DNA of 64,000 nt from Ctenosaura bakeri (Eukaryota; Chordata; Lepidosauria; Squamata; Iguanidae). This document shows, one piece after another, positions 45,151 through 56,489 of the stretch. A program made the translations under genes and the position numbers. The first letter of the stretch is position 1; each line of letters opens with the position of its first letter. The stretch spans positions 124,001 through 188,000 of the forward strand of contig CAOLHI010000420.1 of the NCBI GenBank assembly GCA_948474755.1. The letters run 5' to 3'. The notes beneath the pieces were generated by a model, which had not been told where the DNA came from, ran no database searches, and saw only the letters and a list, made by a program, of their open reading frames with translations.

Positions 45151-45974
45151 AGGCGTACATATAAACGTCTCCTTTAAAGTCTTCTGCAAGTTAATGTACA
45201 GTCCATGTCATTGTATTTCCAGAGTAATTCTTTTCCTCTCATAGAAAAAGCAGGTTTGACTTTTGAAAGTGAAGAGAATATTGCTGCATGTAAGTAGCAG
45301 CGTATTCAAAAATATCCCTTATTTATGTGCATTTGATAACAGATAGGAAACCACGCACTATTAATGTTCTTCTCCCTGTCTCCCTGCTGGTTTCTTCTGA
45401 AGAAGGCTTTGACAGAAGTTGTTCACTGACCTAATGCAGCTGACGCTTCCCGTAATACTATGCAAGGGCCTGACAGATTGAACTATTTTGCTGTTTTTAA
45501 TGATAACGTTACATCAGTATGATGTGTACTTCATAACAAACTGGGGTTAGGACTCTGTGATCTAACAGAGTGCATGTGGGGGAAGGAAGAAACTTTAAGT
45601 AGCTCAGGAAAGAAAGAACACTGAGACCGAAGAAAGCTGAAAACCAGATGAAAGGGACACAGATGCTCAGAGGGATTCGTTAGAACTTGTCTGGGCAAAG
45701 TGGGCAGGAGCAGAGGAGCAGTGAGTCTGCATGATGGGGCCAGAAAGGAACATTACACTCCTAAGTGAGATTAGGCACAAAGTAAAGCATAGTTTCAAGA
45801 GCAGTGAGTAAAAAAATGGCCCAGAAATTGATTGTTGGCTGGCCGCCGTCTGCCTTTTTGACCTGTTAATGAGATGATGGAGCCTTTGGGCAAATTTTGT
45901 CACTTTAGATAGCTTGATTCTTTTTGATAACAGTGAAGGATTTAAGGATGCATGTGTGTGTGTGTATGTGAGCA
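45151..45974. other. unassigned sequence
   Basis: A (TG)n run at about 45952-45968 immediately precedes the CR1 fragment. The frame at 45667-45975 has no recognisable domain. Confidence 0.4.
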
Positions 45975-46146
45975 AGAATCAAAGAGCTGGAAGCCTCTAT
46001 GATTCCACACGAGCCATCAAGTCTAACCCCTGCCATGCAAGAATACGTAATCAGAGCACTCCCAACAGATGGACATCCAACCTCTGTTTAAAAACTTCCA
46101 AAGAAGGAGACTCCACCACACTTTGAGACGATGTATTTCAGTGTTG
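45975..46146 (-). mobile_element. CR1 3' fragment
   Basis: AGCCTCTATGATTCC, CATCAAGTCTAACCCCTGCC, GATGGACATCCAACCTCTGT, AAACTTCCAAAGAAGGAGAC. The order and wording match the plus-strand text of the minus-oriented CR1 at 39897-40060. Confidence 0.78.
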
Positions 46147-46225
46147 AACCATTCTTATCAGTGATTGTGTATGTGTCTTCAAGTTGCCTGTTGACTTATG
46201 GTGACCCCATGAATTTCAATACTAG
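46147..46225 (-). repeat. SINE tail fragment
   Basis: GTGTCTTCAAGTTGCCTGTT, GACTTATGGTGACCCCATGA. This is the BovB-like tail seen at 6840-6900, probably from a 5S-type SINE whose head is missing. Confidence 0.6.
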
Positions 46226-46496
46226 GTTCATATTTCAGAAGGAGGAATGCTGTAATTGCTTGTAAAAATCTAAACAATAAACCTAGGTGGTCAGGCAACA
46301 TTCTTTCCTTCTTCCTTCGTTGTCAAAGCACAGCCTGGAAATTTCTCTTCTGTCTCTTTTGACTTGGACTTCTGCAACCTGGTGGCCTCTAGAAAGTCCC
46401 ATCACCTAGCTGGCCACACTGGCTGGAGACCTTGGGAACTGTAGCACCTCAGGAGGGTGTGTGGTCATTGAATCATATTTAGAAGATGTTGCCCTG

Positions 46497-46768
46497 GGCC
46501 ATTTCTGCACTAAACTGTTCTGCACTAGCCTGTTATAGTACTGTTATTCCACTTTCAACATCCTATGGAACATCCTATGGAATCCTGGGGTTTGCAGTTT
46601 AGGGAGAAGCTTGACGCCCCTCCCCAAACTGCAAACTCCAGGATTTCATAGGAGGTTGAAACTGAGGCTAAACTTGCCTATGCAGACAAGATGGTCTCTT
46701 CCACCCTGAGGAAGGCTGAGGTTGAAACTGGAATAATGGCACTATAACAGGCTAATGCGGAAATGGCC
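46497..46768. mobile_element. family A MITE with filler insertion
   Basis: The ends are GGCCATTTCTGCACTA and GCTAATGCGGAAATGGCC, flanked by CTG on both sides. The left arm holds two short tandem duplications (CTGCACTA, ACATCCTATGGA). The right arm is split by about 60 bp of unrelated sequence (46655-46725), bracketed by two copies of GAGGTTGAAACTG. Confidence 0.8.
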
Positions 46769-46999
46769 CTGGCTTCACCTGACCATTCTCTTTTCTTTGG
46801 TCCTTCTATCCATCGCCTCATCTATGTGATGTAGGACTCACCTGGAATCTTGATCTTCATATCAAGCTTGGAAGGAGTGGACAAAAGGATGGATGAGGGA
46901 TGTGGGAAAGAACCACAGCAAGAAAGCTGCACCATTTCTTGGATTGGAATGGTTTGGCTTTATGGAGGATCATTCAGGCTTTTTCTCTGTGGCTCCAGA
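46769..46999. other. unassigned sequence
   Basis: Nothing classifiable. Confidence 0.4.
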
Positions 47000-47265
47000 G
47001 GACAGGATTAGAATCAGTGGGTAGACCCTGCAAGGAAGTAAAAACAATCCCTAAAAATTAGGGAAATTTCTTAAAGTGAGAGTTGCTTGACAGTGGAACT
47101 CAGTGCCTTGAGAGGTGGTGAGCTCTCCTTTATTGGAGATACTAAAATAGAGGCTGGATGGTCAATTGTCAGAGATGCTGTAGTTAAAAGATCCTGCACT
47201 GAACACAGAGTTGGACTATATGACCTCTGAGATCTGTTCTGTATCTAATGTTCTATGATGCTGCC
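47000..47265 (+). mobile_element. CR1-like 3' end, old
   Basis: GACAGTGGAACTCAGTGCCT, GAGATACTAAAATAGAGGCT, GGATGGTCAATTGTCAGAGA, TGGACTATATGACCTCTGAG, TCTAATGTTCTATGATGCT. The succession 'WN.LP..', 'aGRLD', 'GLD..DL' and terminal TTCTATGAT is that of CR1-type 3' ends, diverged from the other copies here. Confidence 0.68.
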
Positions 47266-47267
47266 TA

Positions 47268-47390
47268 TGTCAGAGTTTGGAAAAGTTACATTTTTGGACA
47301 CAAAAAAAAGTCAGAATCCCTCAGCCAGTGTGACTCCTGGCCATTTTGGGGCCTGTAATCTAAAAAGTAACTTTTTTGATGTCCTCATCT
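47268..47390. repeat. family D foldback repeat
   Basis: GTTTGGAAAAGTTACATTTTTGG at the left and TAAAAAGTAACTTTTTTGATG at the right are inverted arms enclosing GAATCCCTCAGCCAGTGTGA. A related piece lies at 21440-21540. Confidence 0.6.
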
Positions 47391-48212
47391 GTATGGATTA
47401 ACCAAAGCTCTTTCTACATCTGGCGAGGTAAAAACATGTAGTAATCAAGAAGAGGAAAGTGAGGAGGAAGAGGAAAAGAAGGAAGAAAAGAAGGAAGGAA
47501 GGAAGGAAAAAGAAAAGAAGGAAGACACCATCAAACTTTCTTCTCAGGGATGGGGTTGTTCTGTTGTGTGCTTAAAGCATTAAAGCCAGTTCCATTCCAG
47601 AGAGTACTGTGGGAATTTTATATCAGAATTTTTGCTGTTGGCTTTGGCTGCTAAATAACCTGAGATGCTTTTTTTTTTTTTATGTTTGTCATTTTTAAAA
47701 AACTATAGTTTTAACTCCCAGTGTGACTTCTATGAAAGTTTTTAGCTTCCTTGTAGACTGTTAATTTTAGTTTAGCATATAAATCTTACAATAAGTGAGC
47801 TAAAGCAGCAAAGTGTGACCACAAGGGTTGTGCTCAGATGGACACGCATTGGTAAGAAGGAAAAATACAGTGAGACTTTTGACAGTATATACAGCAGCTT
47901 TACTTCTCCTATTGTACAAGCTGCTAGGCTTGTTCCCACATGTGCATCAATTTCCCAACAGCCATAGTTTCCTATTTTGTCTGTCCCAGGAAACTGTATC
48001 TATTGGCTTTGGAATATACAAGGATATTAATCCATCTTCATATCCTGCTGTGACCTGAAGCTGTATGCTATTAACTTCTTTGTCTAGCATGCCAGTGTAT
48101 TGAACACTGCTATGTTGTTCGTACTCATCCCTGCTCTGTGAATAGATAATCAGGTACTCTCCAGAAATTTTGGACTACAACTCCCATAATCCCTTATTCT
48201 GTTATCCTGGCT
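47391..48212. other. unassigned, with purine tract
   Basis: A GGAA/GAAA-rich polypurine tract runs 47447-47526. A T-run lies at about 47670-47681. No gene was recognised; the frame at 47828-48058 is unsupported. Confidence 0.45.
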
Positions 48213-48452
48213 TGGAGTGCACCTACACTGAACTATTATAACAGTTTGATGCCACTTTAACTTTCATGGCTGTATATATAATGCTTGGATTTGTAGCATC
48301 CTCCACTCCACACTGTTGGATTACATGATCAGAGCTTTCTGGGAGAGAATTCTGGATATCCCCAAGAAACTACAAATCCTAACCTTCCATAATAGGGAAC
48401 TGTGGCAGTTAAATGGTATCAGTGTGGTAGAATTGTGTAGTATGGATACCCC
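48213..48452. mobile_element. family B-like MITE, degraded
   Basis: Left arm AACTATTATAACAGTTTGAT, GCCACTTTAACTTTCATGGC; right arm GAACTGTGGCAGTTAAATGG, TATCAGTGTGGTAG, GTGTAGTATGG. It keeps the family B order but has lost terminal identity. Confidence 0.5.
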
Positions 48453-48489
48453 TTCGGACCAATGGTAGTCCAAAAACATATGATGGGCA

Positions 48490-48692
48490 TACCATTCACA
48501 CCTACAGTTATAGCACCATAATTCGCCTTTAACTGTCATGGTTGCCTCCTGTGGAATCCTGCAGTTCGTAGTTTGATGAGGTATTAAAGGAGGCCTCTGG
48601 CTGAGAATTCTAAATGCTCCTCCCTAAAATGCAAATCCTTGACAGTTAAAGAAGAATCATAATGCTATAATTGTGTAGTGTGAAAAGGGTGC
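48490..48692. mobile_element. family B MITE
   Basis: Left CCATTCACACCTACAGTTAT, AGCACCATAATTCGCCTTTA, ACTGTCATGG; right TTGACAGTTAAAGAAGAATC, ATAATGCTATAATTGTGTAG, TGTGAAAAGGGTGC. The middle (GGCCTCTGGCTGAGAATTCT, AAATGCTCCTCCCTAAAATG) is the block also present in the family A copies at 44788 and 63044. Confidence 0.7.
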
Positions 48693-49384
48693 AGATTTCC
48701 TGTGCCTGCTACTGATACAGCTCCTCTTGTAGCTAGGAAACCAACCACTATGTAGACTGATGCTTGTGCACAAGTTCTTTCTAGTTGTTAGGTGATCATA
48801 GGAGGAGGTAGGAAGAGTAACAGCAAAAGGGTGAGCCAATTGGGGAGTGATAGGGAACGGGAAGTTTGAAAAAGCTGCTTTCAGTTTGCCAGCATGCTAG
48901 CAACAGGCATTCATATACAAAGAGGGCCGACAGCACATTCACAGCATTTATATATGTATATCATTACCTCAGTGTTTTAGATTAACTTCTCTTCAGATCT
49001 GAGTTATGCAAATGTGTATGGTGGCAATAGGGGAGCATTGTATTCTCAGATGGCAAAAAAAAAAACCTGGGTTATTGACTCATGAATTTTCCGAAAATGT
49101 ACAATAACTAATATTAATCTCAGTAGAATTGTGCACTTGGCTGTCTTTTAAATATTTTTGGGATCAAAACACTATTATTTATGCTGTCAGTCAGAACTGA
49201 ATATTAGACTAAATATACTTTATTTGGTAGGAATAAAAAATTGAGTCTCTGAAAACACACCAGGGGTTATTTAATAAGCATTCTTGAAATGGGAACAATT
49301 GAGCCTAATAAAAATTTGCTGCTTTCCCCCATATATCCCCAAACCACACTTGTGAAAAAGGATGGGAGCTACTTTTTTTGTTTC
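48693..49384. other. unassigned sequence
   Basis: No recognisable features. Confidence 0.45.
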
Positions 49385-49585
49385 TTATATACAGATCTTC
49401 CTCTTAGGAGCTCAGGGCACCATCCCAACCTTAGAATAACCCTGTGCAGGTAGATTATGCTGAAAGACAGTAAGTTGCCAAAGGACACCTAGGGAGAATC
49501 ACAATAATTGGTTCAATAGGAGCTCCTCTGGTGTGAAACCCAGCAGTCCAGTGACAATTCCACCGCATGGCCAACATATAATTTG
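49385..49585 (-). repeat. tRNA SINE, reverse, old
   Basis: AATAACCCTGTGCAGGTAGA, TTATGCTGAAAGACAG, AAGTTGCCAAAGGACACC, GAAACCCAGCAGTCC. It follows the reversed order of the 15925-16148 type or MIR-like SINEs. Heavily diverged. Confidence 0.45.
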
Positions 49586-49871
49586 TGTGCCAATAGTACC
49601 TTGCTCTTAATGGGTCTGAATAATCCCACCGTTTTAATACATATGCTACTAGTTGGTACTGTGACAGGCTAAACCATCAGTTTTATTACAAACTATGGCT
49701 CCTGTAACCAGGGCTGGATTATCAGTGATTCAGTTGGTTGCAGTTTGCTGCAAACCCCTCCCTGACTAGGCCCTCAGATCAAATGGAAAAGGTGTAATTT
49801 GCTTCCTTTTCTTCCAGAGTTACTTCTTGAATCTCTTGATGTTTCTGTTACCATCAACATTTGGTGCAGTA

Positions 49872-50283
49872 CAGTTGGCCCTCTGCATTTGTGGGTTTAA
49901 ACCCTGCCCTCCACCTCAAACACTTTTTTTCCAGGGGAACCTTCCCTCCTGGCTGCTCCGATCAGGTTGCATGGCCCTTTAAAAACCTACCTCTGGTCCT
50001 CCCCCTCCTCCACCAGCCACTGCCTGGCCAGCTAAAGTTAGTTCATGCCCTGATTTCCAAGTACCACAAACCCTCTCCCAGTGCCCCCAATGTCTAAAGT
50101 AGGAGATGGACAAGATAGAGGATGTATAGGACTACCATGCCAACCCATCCCCTTTCCCTTTCCTTTCTCTGACGTGGCTTGTGCCCTGGGCCTACCATAC
50201 CTTCCCACGGAGAGAGACGCACATTTTAACACTTTTGGGGTAGTCCTGCACCTCTAAAGCCAGTGAATGTGGAGGGCCAACTG
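49872..50283. mobile_element. Tigger-like MITE
   Basis: The ends are CAGTTGGCCCTCTGCATTTG and GAATGTGGAGGGCCAACTG, a good 20-bp inverted repeat, flanked by TA on each side. The interior matches the reverse complement of the interior of 42888-43492. 412 bp, with no transposase. The frames at 49861-50232 are spurious. Confidence 0.85.
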
Positions 50284-51301
50284 TACTTGCATAATAGAGT
50301 AAAAATATATGGGGTCAGGCTATCAATCTCACTAAAGTTGCAGGGCTGAACGTAGGCTTGCACATGAAGCTTTGTGCGCTCCTGCCTATTGTGCTTTGTA
50401 TTTTATTATTTATTAATTTTATTGCTTTCTATGCCACCAGTGCTAGAATAAGACTCTTGTGTATACATAAAGGGGAGGAGATCCATTCCTTCCAACTGTC
50501 CCAATTCAGCACGGACAGTTTCAATTAATCCTCTGTCATCTTTCTTTTTCAGCAGCATTTAAAATGTCCCAGTTTTTCTCTCTCTACTCCTGCCACTTTC
50601 TTCCTTTGTTCTCAGCATACATCAATTGCTGAGTTCAAAGTGCAAAAGTAATTTGTACTCAACTAACTCAGCGGAGAGGAGAGGAGAGGAGAGGTGGAAC
50701 CTTGTGTTTGCTGGTAGATTCAGGCAAAAGCAATCTGCTAGAGCCGGTCCTAGTTTGTGTATTCTTCCTCATTAATAACTTTTGCCATCTTGACCACATT
50801 CCAATATTGCTTTGCCATATATGTCCAAGTTTTCATCTGTGAAATGTTGGAGGGTATGTGGGGTCTTGTTTTGGAGCCCTATAGGGCTCCAAGGCCCTAT
50901 AACCGTAATCTGGCCTTGCTGTAATTCTGTTCAACATCCTTTGATTACCACTTCCCACAAAGATTGATCCTGTTCTAGGATATCTCCCCACAGTGTTTCA
51001 CAAAAGCTGTTATGTGACTTAAATGTCACATGCAAGGGGCTTTCTTACAGTTAAGAGTGAAGGATGAGGCAATTCCTATGCCTGGGAACTGTTGTCCTTT
51101 CAGACATTTGGGTCTGCATCTCGTATCTGCCCCAGCCAGCATGTCAGATGGTGAAGGACTGTGGGAGCTGTTGTCCAAAATATCTGGAGGGTCAAAGATC
51201 TCTCCTAGAGTAGGAGTATGTATTTGTATATTTGTATATATCACTTATGGATCAAGCAATAGGAGAGTAGGCAATTGAGTCAACCTTCTCCCATTCTACT
51301 C
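50284..51301. other. unassigned sequence
   Basis: A GAGGAGA run lies at about 50672-50692. At 51160-51200 is a family D-like piece (GGGAGCTGTTGTCCAAAATA, TCTGGAGGG). Nothing else was recognised. Confidence 0.4.
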
Positions 51302-51437
51302 CAGTGGTTCCCAAACTTTGGTCCTCCAAGTATTTTGGACTTCAACTTCCAGAAACTCCAGCCAGCTTGGCCAATATTCAGGAATTCTGGGAGCTGAAGT
51401 CCAAAACATCTGGGGAAGCAAAGTTTGGGAACCACTC
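51302..51437. mobile_element. hAT-like foldback MITE
   Basis: The ends are CAGTGGTTCCCAAACTTTGG and CAAAGTTTGGGAACCACTC. Arms continue inward (TTTTGGACTTCAACTTCCAG and GGAGCTGAAGTCCAAAA) around CCAGCTTGGCCAATATTC. CAGTGGTTC is a typical hAT/Charlie-type end. The flanking octamers do not match cleanly. Confidence 0.75.
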
Positions 51438-51929
51438 AACTAGTCTGTTTCTGGTTCTAGTCAAACAAGTATAACCCACAAACATACAGTCTGTCCAACC
51501 CTATTTTAAAACAAGTCTTAGCACTTAGTTGTAGCTCAAGCAAGGATTTTTGGCATGATAATTATTGGCAAGACTGTTGAATAGCCAACTGTCAATGCAT
51601 GATAAAAGAAATGTGCTCAAGTTAGAATGCATTGGAAATGAAGTGCAGTGCCAGTTATTTCTTATCTCAGCTGTAAACTGCACATCCAGGCGGTTATTTT
51701 CACTATTTTACCTTGGTGGGTGGAGTGATCCATAGGACTGTCCAGTAGCTAGTCTGTGCATGCCAGAATAATTCCCTTCCCTGCCCTGCACAAGTATTGC
51801 TGACAAGGCATCTGTTTTCACTACTGATTTGAGAATCCACTAGAGACAGACAGTTGTCTGTTGTGTCCTAACACAGATTTACATTCCACAGGTCTGGTTA
51901 AAAAAAAAAAAATCTGCCACCCAATGCCT
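51438..51929. other. unassigned sequence upstream of the candidate exon
   Basis: No repeat family recognised. It may be upstream or intronic sequence of the candidate gene, but nothing in it proves that. Confidence 0.4.
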
Positions 51930-52119
51930 TTTGCTCGAAACAGATTCAGCTGGCAACGCTGCTGTTTAAATGCAGCGGCATAATGCACAGCTTCTTCACT
52001 GACAAGCCTGCTGAAAAAGGAAGACAGGAAGGATTTGGGATCTGTGTTTGTGTGCCTGTGCTTGCATGTGCTCTAATAGCATATTTGTCCGGTGCAGCAG
52101 GTAACATTACTGCATATTC
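51930..52119 (+). promoter_or_regulatory. candidate core promoter and 5' leader
   Basis: A TTTAAA TATA-like box lies at 51965-51970 in repeat-free sequence. The stretch from there to the ATG at 52120 would be a leader of about 120 bp. A potential 5' splice site (CAG|GTAACA at 52100/52101) and a potential acceptor (pyrimidine-rich, ending GGTGCAG|CAG at 52097-52100) are also visible. The coding exon could therefore be either a first exon or an internal one. Confidence 0.3.
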
Positions 52120-52123
52120 ATGA
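51983..52123 (+). CDS. upstream ORF overlapping the main ATG
   Basis: From ATG at 51983 a 46-codon frame (MHSFFTDKPAEKG...) ends at TGA 52121-52123, overlapping the main start at 52120 in the arrangement ATGA. The second half is hydrophobic (ICVCVPVLACALIAYLSGAA). It is not in frame with the main ORF. It could be a regulatory uORF, or chance. Whether it is translated depends on the transcript start, which I cannot see. Confidence 0.3.
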   Translation: MHSFFTDKPAEKGRQEGFGICVCVPVLACALIAYLSGAAGNITAYS

Positions 52124-52342
52124 TGTCCAAACCTTCACGCCTGGCCAGACCACTGTCTGCTAACTCTGCATCCAGACTACCTTCGTCTAAGAAAGAAGAC
52201 TTCAGTGGCAGAATGAGAAAAATTAGTTTAGGGGAAAAGATTTTGAGAGCTGGTAGTGAAGGGAACCTGATTAAGCAGCAGCAGCAGCAGCAGGTGCAAA
52301 AGACAGAAGCACTCCTTTTGCGAAGGGTTCCTGTTGGGAAAG
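52120..52342 (+). CDS. candidate N-terminal coding exon, unknown gene
   Basis: The frame opens MMSKPSRLARPLSANSASRL and runs 74 codons plus one base into AAG|GTAATG, a good 5' splice site, giving phase 1. The protein is basic and Ser/Arg-rich, with a RKISLG kinase-like motif around residue 35 and six CAG-encoded Gln near residue 53, as in disordered N-termini of signalling or cytoskeletal proteins. It overlaps no repeat recognised here, and its codon use is less AT-biased than its surroundings. It has no neighbours in the window to give context. I do not recognise the gene. It could be an alternative first exon, an exon with an acceptor at about 52100, or a chance ORF. Confidence 0.45.
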
Positions 52343-55044
52343 GTAATGCTCTTTTTTTCCTTCTTAATCTGGGAGATCAGACTTTGCAAAATCAGGCAAT
52401 GAAGTTGTAAATAGAATGTCCACATTGATAGGAGAGAAAAAAACAGGGAGACCAAACATTGCTGTTGTGTTGGGAATGCCCTAACCGTATTTAATAGAGG
52501 CTCTCATGATAGTAAAGAGATTTTGGTTTGGTTTGTATTTAAAGTACTCATCTGTAGCTTATTGATCTCTAAAGGGTAGTAATAGTAGAGCACTATCACT
52601 TTTTATAGCTTTAATTACTTTTTAAATGAACTTTTACGTACTGCATTATACAGCTTCAGGGGTTATGACTAAAGCAATGCTGAAAGTGGGATCTGCAACT
52701 GTGAAATAATGTAGAAACGAACAAACTGGTAAACCTACCAAATTCTCTTCCAAAATGTCTTTGTCTGCGTGCTGAGAAAACCTGTAGCATGTGAAATCTA
52801 GCAAATAAGCTCTGAAAGGGATTCGTAAGAAATACCACAGAGGGGAGAGATGTATTCAAAAAGACTGAGCAAAATGGGGGGTGGCTAGTGAAGTCATGAA
52901 CAGTTCTCTGAATTCTCAGGTCTCCAAAGGAACTGTGGAATGATTGTAGTCTGTGGATGTTTATAACTGCTGAGGAGTAGAGGTGTGAGAATGGATTCGT
53001 GAGCTATTATGAAATCAGAGCATTATTCTCCTAACTGAATTTTAAACAACTTTTCATCTTACAGTCATAATGGAGAATCCATTATGAGGAACCTTTTCCT
53101 TTCATAACGGCAATCAACTGCCCATTCCATTACAAGCCTGTAGCAGTTTAATTACAGACTTTGTAACTTGAAACTGCACGCATTCACTTCACACACACAC
53201 ACACGCACACGCATACGCATCAAAGCTTGCCAGTTTTTGTTCTTGACAAAATTATTTTTTTAAAAGATGCCCACTCCCTGACTTCCCTCTCTTCTCGTAT
53301 GACTTTTATTATTACATGAGAAAAAAGAGGGGTGATGACACTTAATATTACCCAGTGAGATGGAAGATGTGGTTGCACCAAAGGCACTGTGGGTCGGATG
53401 AAAGGCAGGCAGTTGCAAACAGCCAAACTCTACTTTTGGAGAGATCTTGAAACGTATGGCCTTCCTTGTAGCAAAATGTGGATATTTGGCAGGTAACGTG
53501 GAAACTTTTCTTTGATCTGACCAAGTTGATAAAAGAAGCTCTAAACAGTTATTTGAAGAAAGTGCGAGGGAGAAAGAAACTGTGAGTAGTGATAGTCATA
53601 GTAGTAGCAACAGCAGCCACAGTTTTCTTCTGGACTGACTTGTAACTTTATTGGGAATAGAAGGTAACTGTGAAGATACTGAGATTTAAAGCATGAAGAA
53701 AAACAGGTTGCCATTGAATTTTTAACCCATTGACTAGAATGTAACATCCTTTCCCCTCTAATTTCATTGTTAGCTGCCTTCAGTGTTTCAATCTGGATGA
53801 GAAATGCAGAATAAATAAGATTACCTCTGGTGTAGCACTTTGCATCTTTAAAAACAGGATAGCATCTAGCCTTAAAAAAAGAGAGAAATGGCTGCACAAG
53901 TAGTTTGTCAAAACATCATTTTGCCTCTCCTTGCACTTCCTTAAATTTTGTTTTAAGATTAGAAGTTATACAGTTTTATAGAATATTAAGTGATCCTTTT
54001 AGGGGGCATGACATTTATGAAGCTCTTGAGGCATGTTTCTACCTGTTTCCTTTCAAGTGTTTTTTAGAGCTACATAATATGTGGTGATGAACAGCTAGTA
54101 CTGTGTACTGTTACTGCTGTTTTAAATTTGCTGTGAAGGCTTCTGTAGAAATAAAACGGGTAGCTAGAAGTCAAACCTTGTGAGAGCTTTTGGTAGCCAG
54201 AGTCTTATATTTGATTTTTGGAGCATGAATTAATTCCTATTATATATTGTGTTTATGAATTTCAATATATATATGTATGAAGGAAAGTGCTTAAGTAAAT
54301 TACTTTGGGGAAGCAAGTTAATAATAGGTTTGTGTTATTCTTAGTTGGTGTCAAGAGCCCAGTATAAACTACATGAAGAAAAATTGTGTGTGTGTGTGTG
54401 TGTATTAAGAGTAATGCTTTATTCTGAAGACCTAACAATGCATTTGGACTGTAGTACAGCCAACTATTACACATAAATAAGCACCACTGAATGCCATTTT
54501 ACTTCTAAATAAGCATTTGTAGGACCGGAGACTAAAAGATTTAAATTCTTGGACTATAGCTCCTCTAAAATCTCCAGTCAGCATGGCCATCAGCTGTGCT
54601 AGCTGGAGCATTCTAAGAGGAGTTGTTCAAAAAAGTAGCATTTCTAAGCTATCTCTATAACTGTGAAGCTGCAAAGTTGTGATGTCATTCTAGGTATAAT
54701 GTAGAAATGTGGCCATATTGGGCTAGAAGATTCTAGGAGGTATAAAAAAACAAAAATCCTCAGGATCTACATAGTACTGTACAGCTTAATGTGGATCAGA
54801 GCAGAATTTGGTGATGTTGGCTGGAGGAGTCAGATCTGTGGTCTAAAATGTAACCTTTTCAAGCTCTGACTCTAGATTACAGTGGTCTAAGAGGTGTAAG
54901 TCTAGACATGTACAGATGGGGCTGTAATGCAATGCAGTGATGAGAATCTTAGTATTGAGAATGCTAGTGAGCAGTTCTTCTTGATCAGATAGCATAGTAG
55001 TATGTTGGAATCTTAAACAACCACTTCCTCCTCCTTTTGTTCAT
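52343..55044. other. possible intron; unassigned
   Basis: If the exon above is real, this would begin its intron (GTAATG). A (CA)n run is at about 53190-53216 and a (GT)n run at 54386-54403. A weak family D-like piece lies near 54540-54640. No second exon was recognised; the open frames here are short and lack splice context. Confidence 0.4.
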
Positions 55045-55625
55045 TTATATCCCACCTCTTTCTGAGTAATGGGACTCAAGGAGGCTTACAACCTATTAAA
55101 AATAGTACAGATTAAAAACTATGCCAAAAATATCAGTAAAATATATAATATAAAAGTTATTTAGACATAATTGAACAATCTGTAGACTTGAAACCATTTA
55201 AGATTCATTTAAACACTATACAAAAATCTATAAAACAGCACGCACACCAATAGAATTGTCGTCGTCATCATTCGTAATTCACTTTTTGCTCAACATTGGG
55301 CCTCAAAATGGCCTCAACATTGGGCCTAAAAGCCCATCACAGTGAACTTCTAAAGGCCTGATGGAATAAGAATGTTCTTATTTGCTGAGGGAAAGAGAGC
55401 AAGGAGGAGTCTTCCTAGCCATTCTAGGGAGGGTGTTCAAAGTCTGGAAGCCGCCACAAAGAAGTCCCTTTCCTTTGTTCCCACCAAATGAACCTGGGAA
55501 GGTGGTGGGACAGAGAGAAGGACCTCTAATGTGCTCAGGTAGGGTGAGATGGTCCTTCAGATTGTGTGGACCTAAGCAGCATTGCATGTTGTTTGTGTGC
55601 AAAATTGTTAACATTGAGTAGTTTG
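55045..55625 (-). repeat. long LINE-derived repeat with L2-type tail
   Basis: In reverse it begins with the L2-type tail (ATATCCCACCTCTTTCTGAG, GGACTCAAGGAGGCTTACAA). Further in are TCTAGGGAGGGTGTTCAAAG, TCTGGAAGCCGCCACAAAGA, and TTCCCACCAAATGAACCTGG with AAGGTGGTGGGACAGAGAG. I know this text as an interspersed repeat common in squamates. The opposing frames at 55378-55632 are within the repeat. Confidence 0.65.
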
Positions 55626-56034
55626 GACTCATTACCTCCCTGATGTAAGTTATGTATTTATTAATTTACTTATTGGTATTTGTTTTAAATTGAAGAATCC
55701 TTGCCTGGATCAAAGCCTCAGCTCTAGCATTTCCTAAGCAAGAGCTCATGGGTTTCAATGCTGAGCTGAAATGCTGCGGCCATTGAAATAGTCCCACCTT
55801 TATTACAAGCCTGTAGACAGCTGTTTCTTGTTAGCTGAAGGTTTCAGGGTGGAGAAAAGTCTCTGTGGCTTTAACAATAAATGTGATGAGTGGTTGGTTT
55901 GTTCCTAAGCAACCTTGGCGAAAACAGGTGCCTGTTAAACTCAGTGGAGAATGTCTGGTTTCACCTGTGAGCATGCATTGAAGCAGTTTTAACAGTGTGG
56001 ATTGTTGGGTGTCATTTCTGGGATTGATGCTGCT
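55626..56034. other. unassigned sequence
   Basis: Nothing classified. Confidence 0.45.
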
Positions 56035-56240
56035 TTTATATTTATTTTATTTATTTTATTTATATCCTACGTTTCTTCTAAGACTGGGGCTAAGGGCACT
56101 TCATGGCATGGTTAAAGCCCAAAGTGACTTAAAAATACAAGAAGTTATGCTTTTGAGAGGTAGTTAATCCAATCATCATATTAAAATGGCAACTGAATTA
56201 AAAACAGTCTAAACGAACACCAGAATCACCACCATCTTGC
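56035..56240 (-). repeat. L2-type tail fragment
   Basis: TTTATTTTATTTATATCC, then TACGTTTCTTCTAAGACTGG, GGCTAAGGGCACTTCATGGC and A-rich text. It is the reverse of an L2-type 3' end, diverged. Confidence 0.5.
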
Positions 56241-56484
56241 AGTTTAAGAGCATATCAGATACTATTGCCATTTGCAATTTATTCCTGCCATTTGAGGCAC
56301 ACCTGTAGAGGAGCTTTCTGTCCTCCCAGCACAAATCAACCAGGAGTAATCCTATAAAAAGCAATATGTTTCTTTACAACATTTTGTTCTAAGGTGCCCA
56401 GATTGCAAAGCCCATCTTGGGGCCAGTAGAATACATGCAACAAAGCATACCCAATGACTGTTTTTCACCGTGACCTTACCTGTC

Positions 56485-56489
56485 CCTTC
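56485..56489. repeat. LTR target duplication, left
   Basis: CCTTC, repeated at 57363-57367. The match extends to CCTTCTGT on both sides because the LTR itself starts TGT on the plus strand. Confidence 0.7.
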
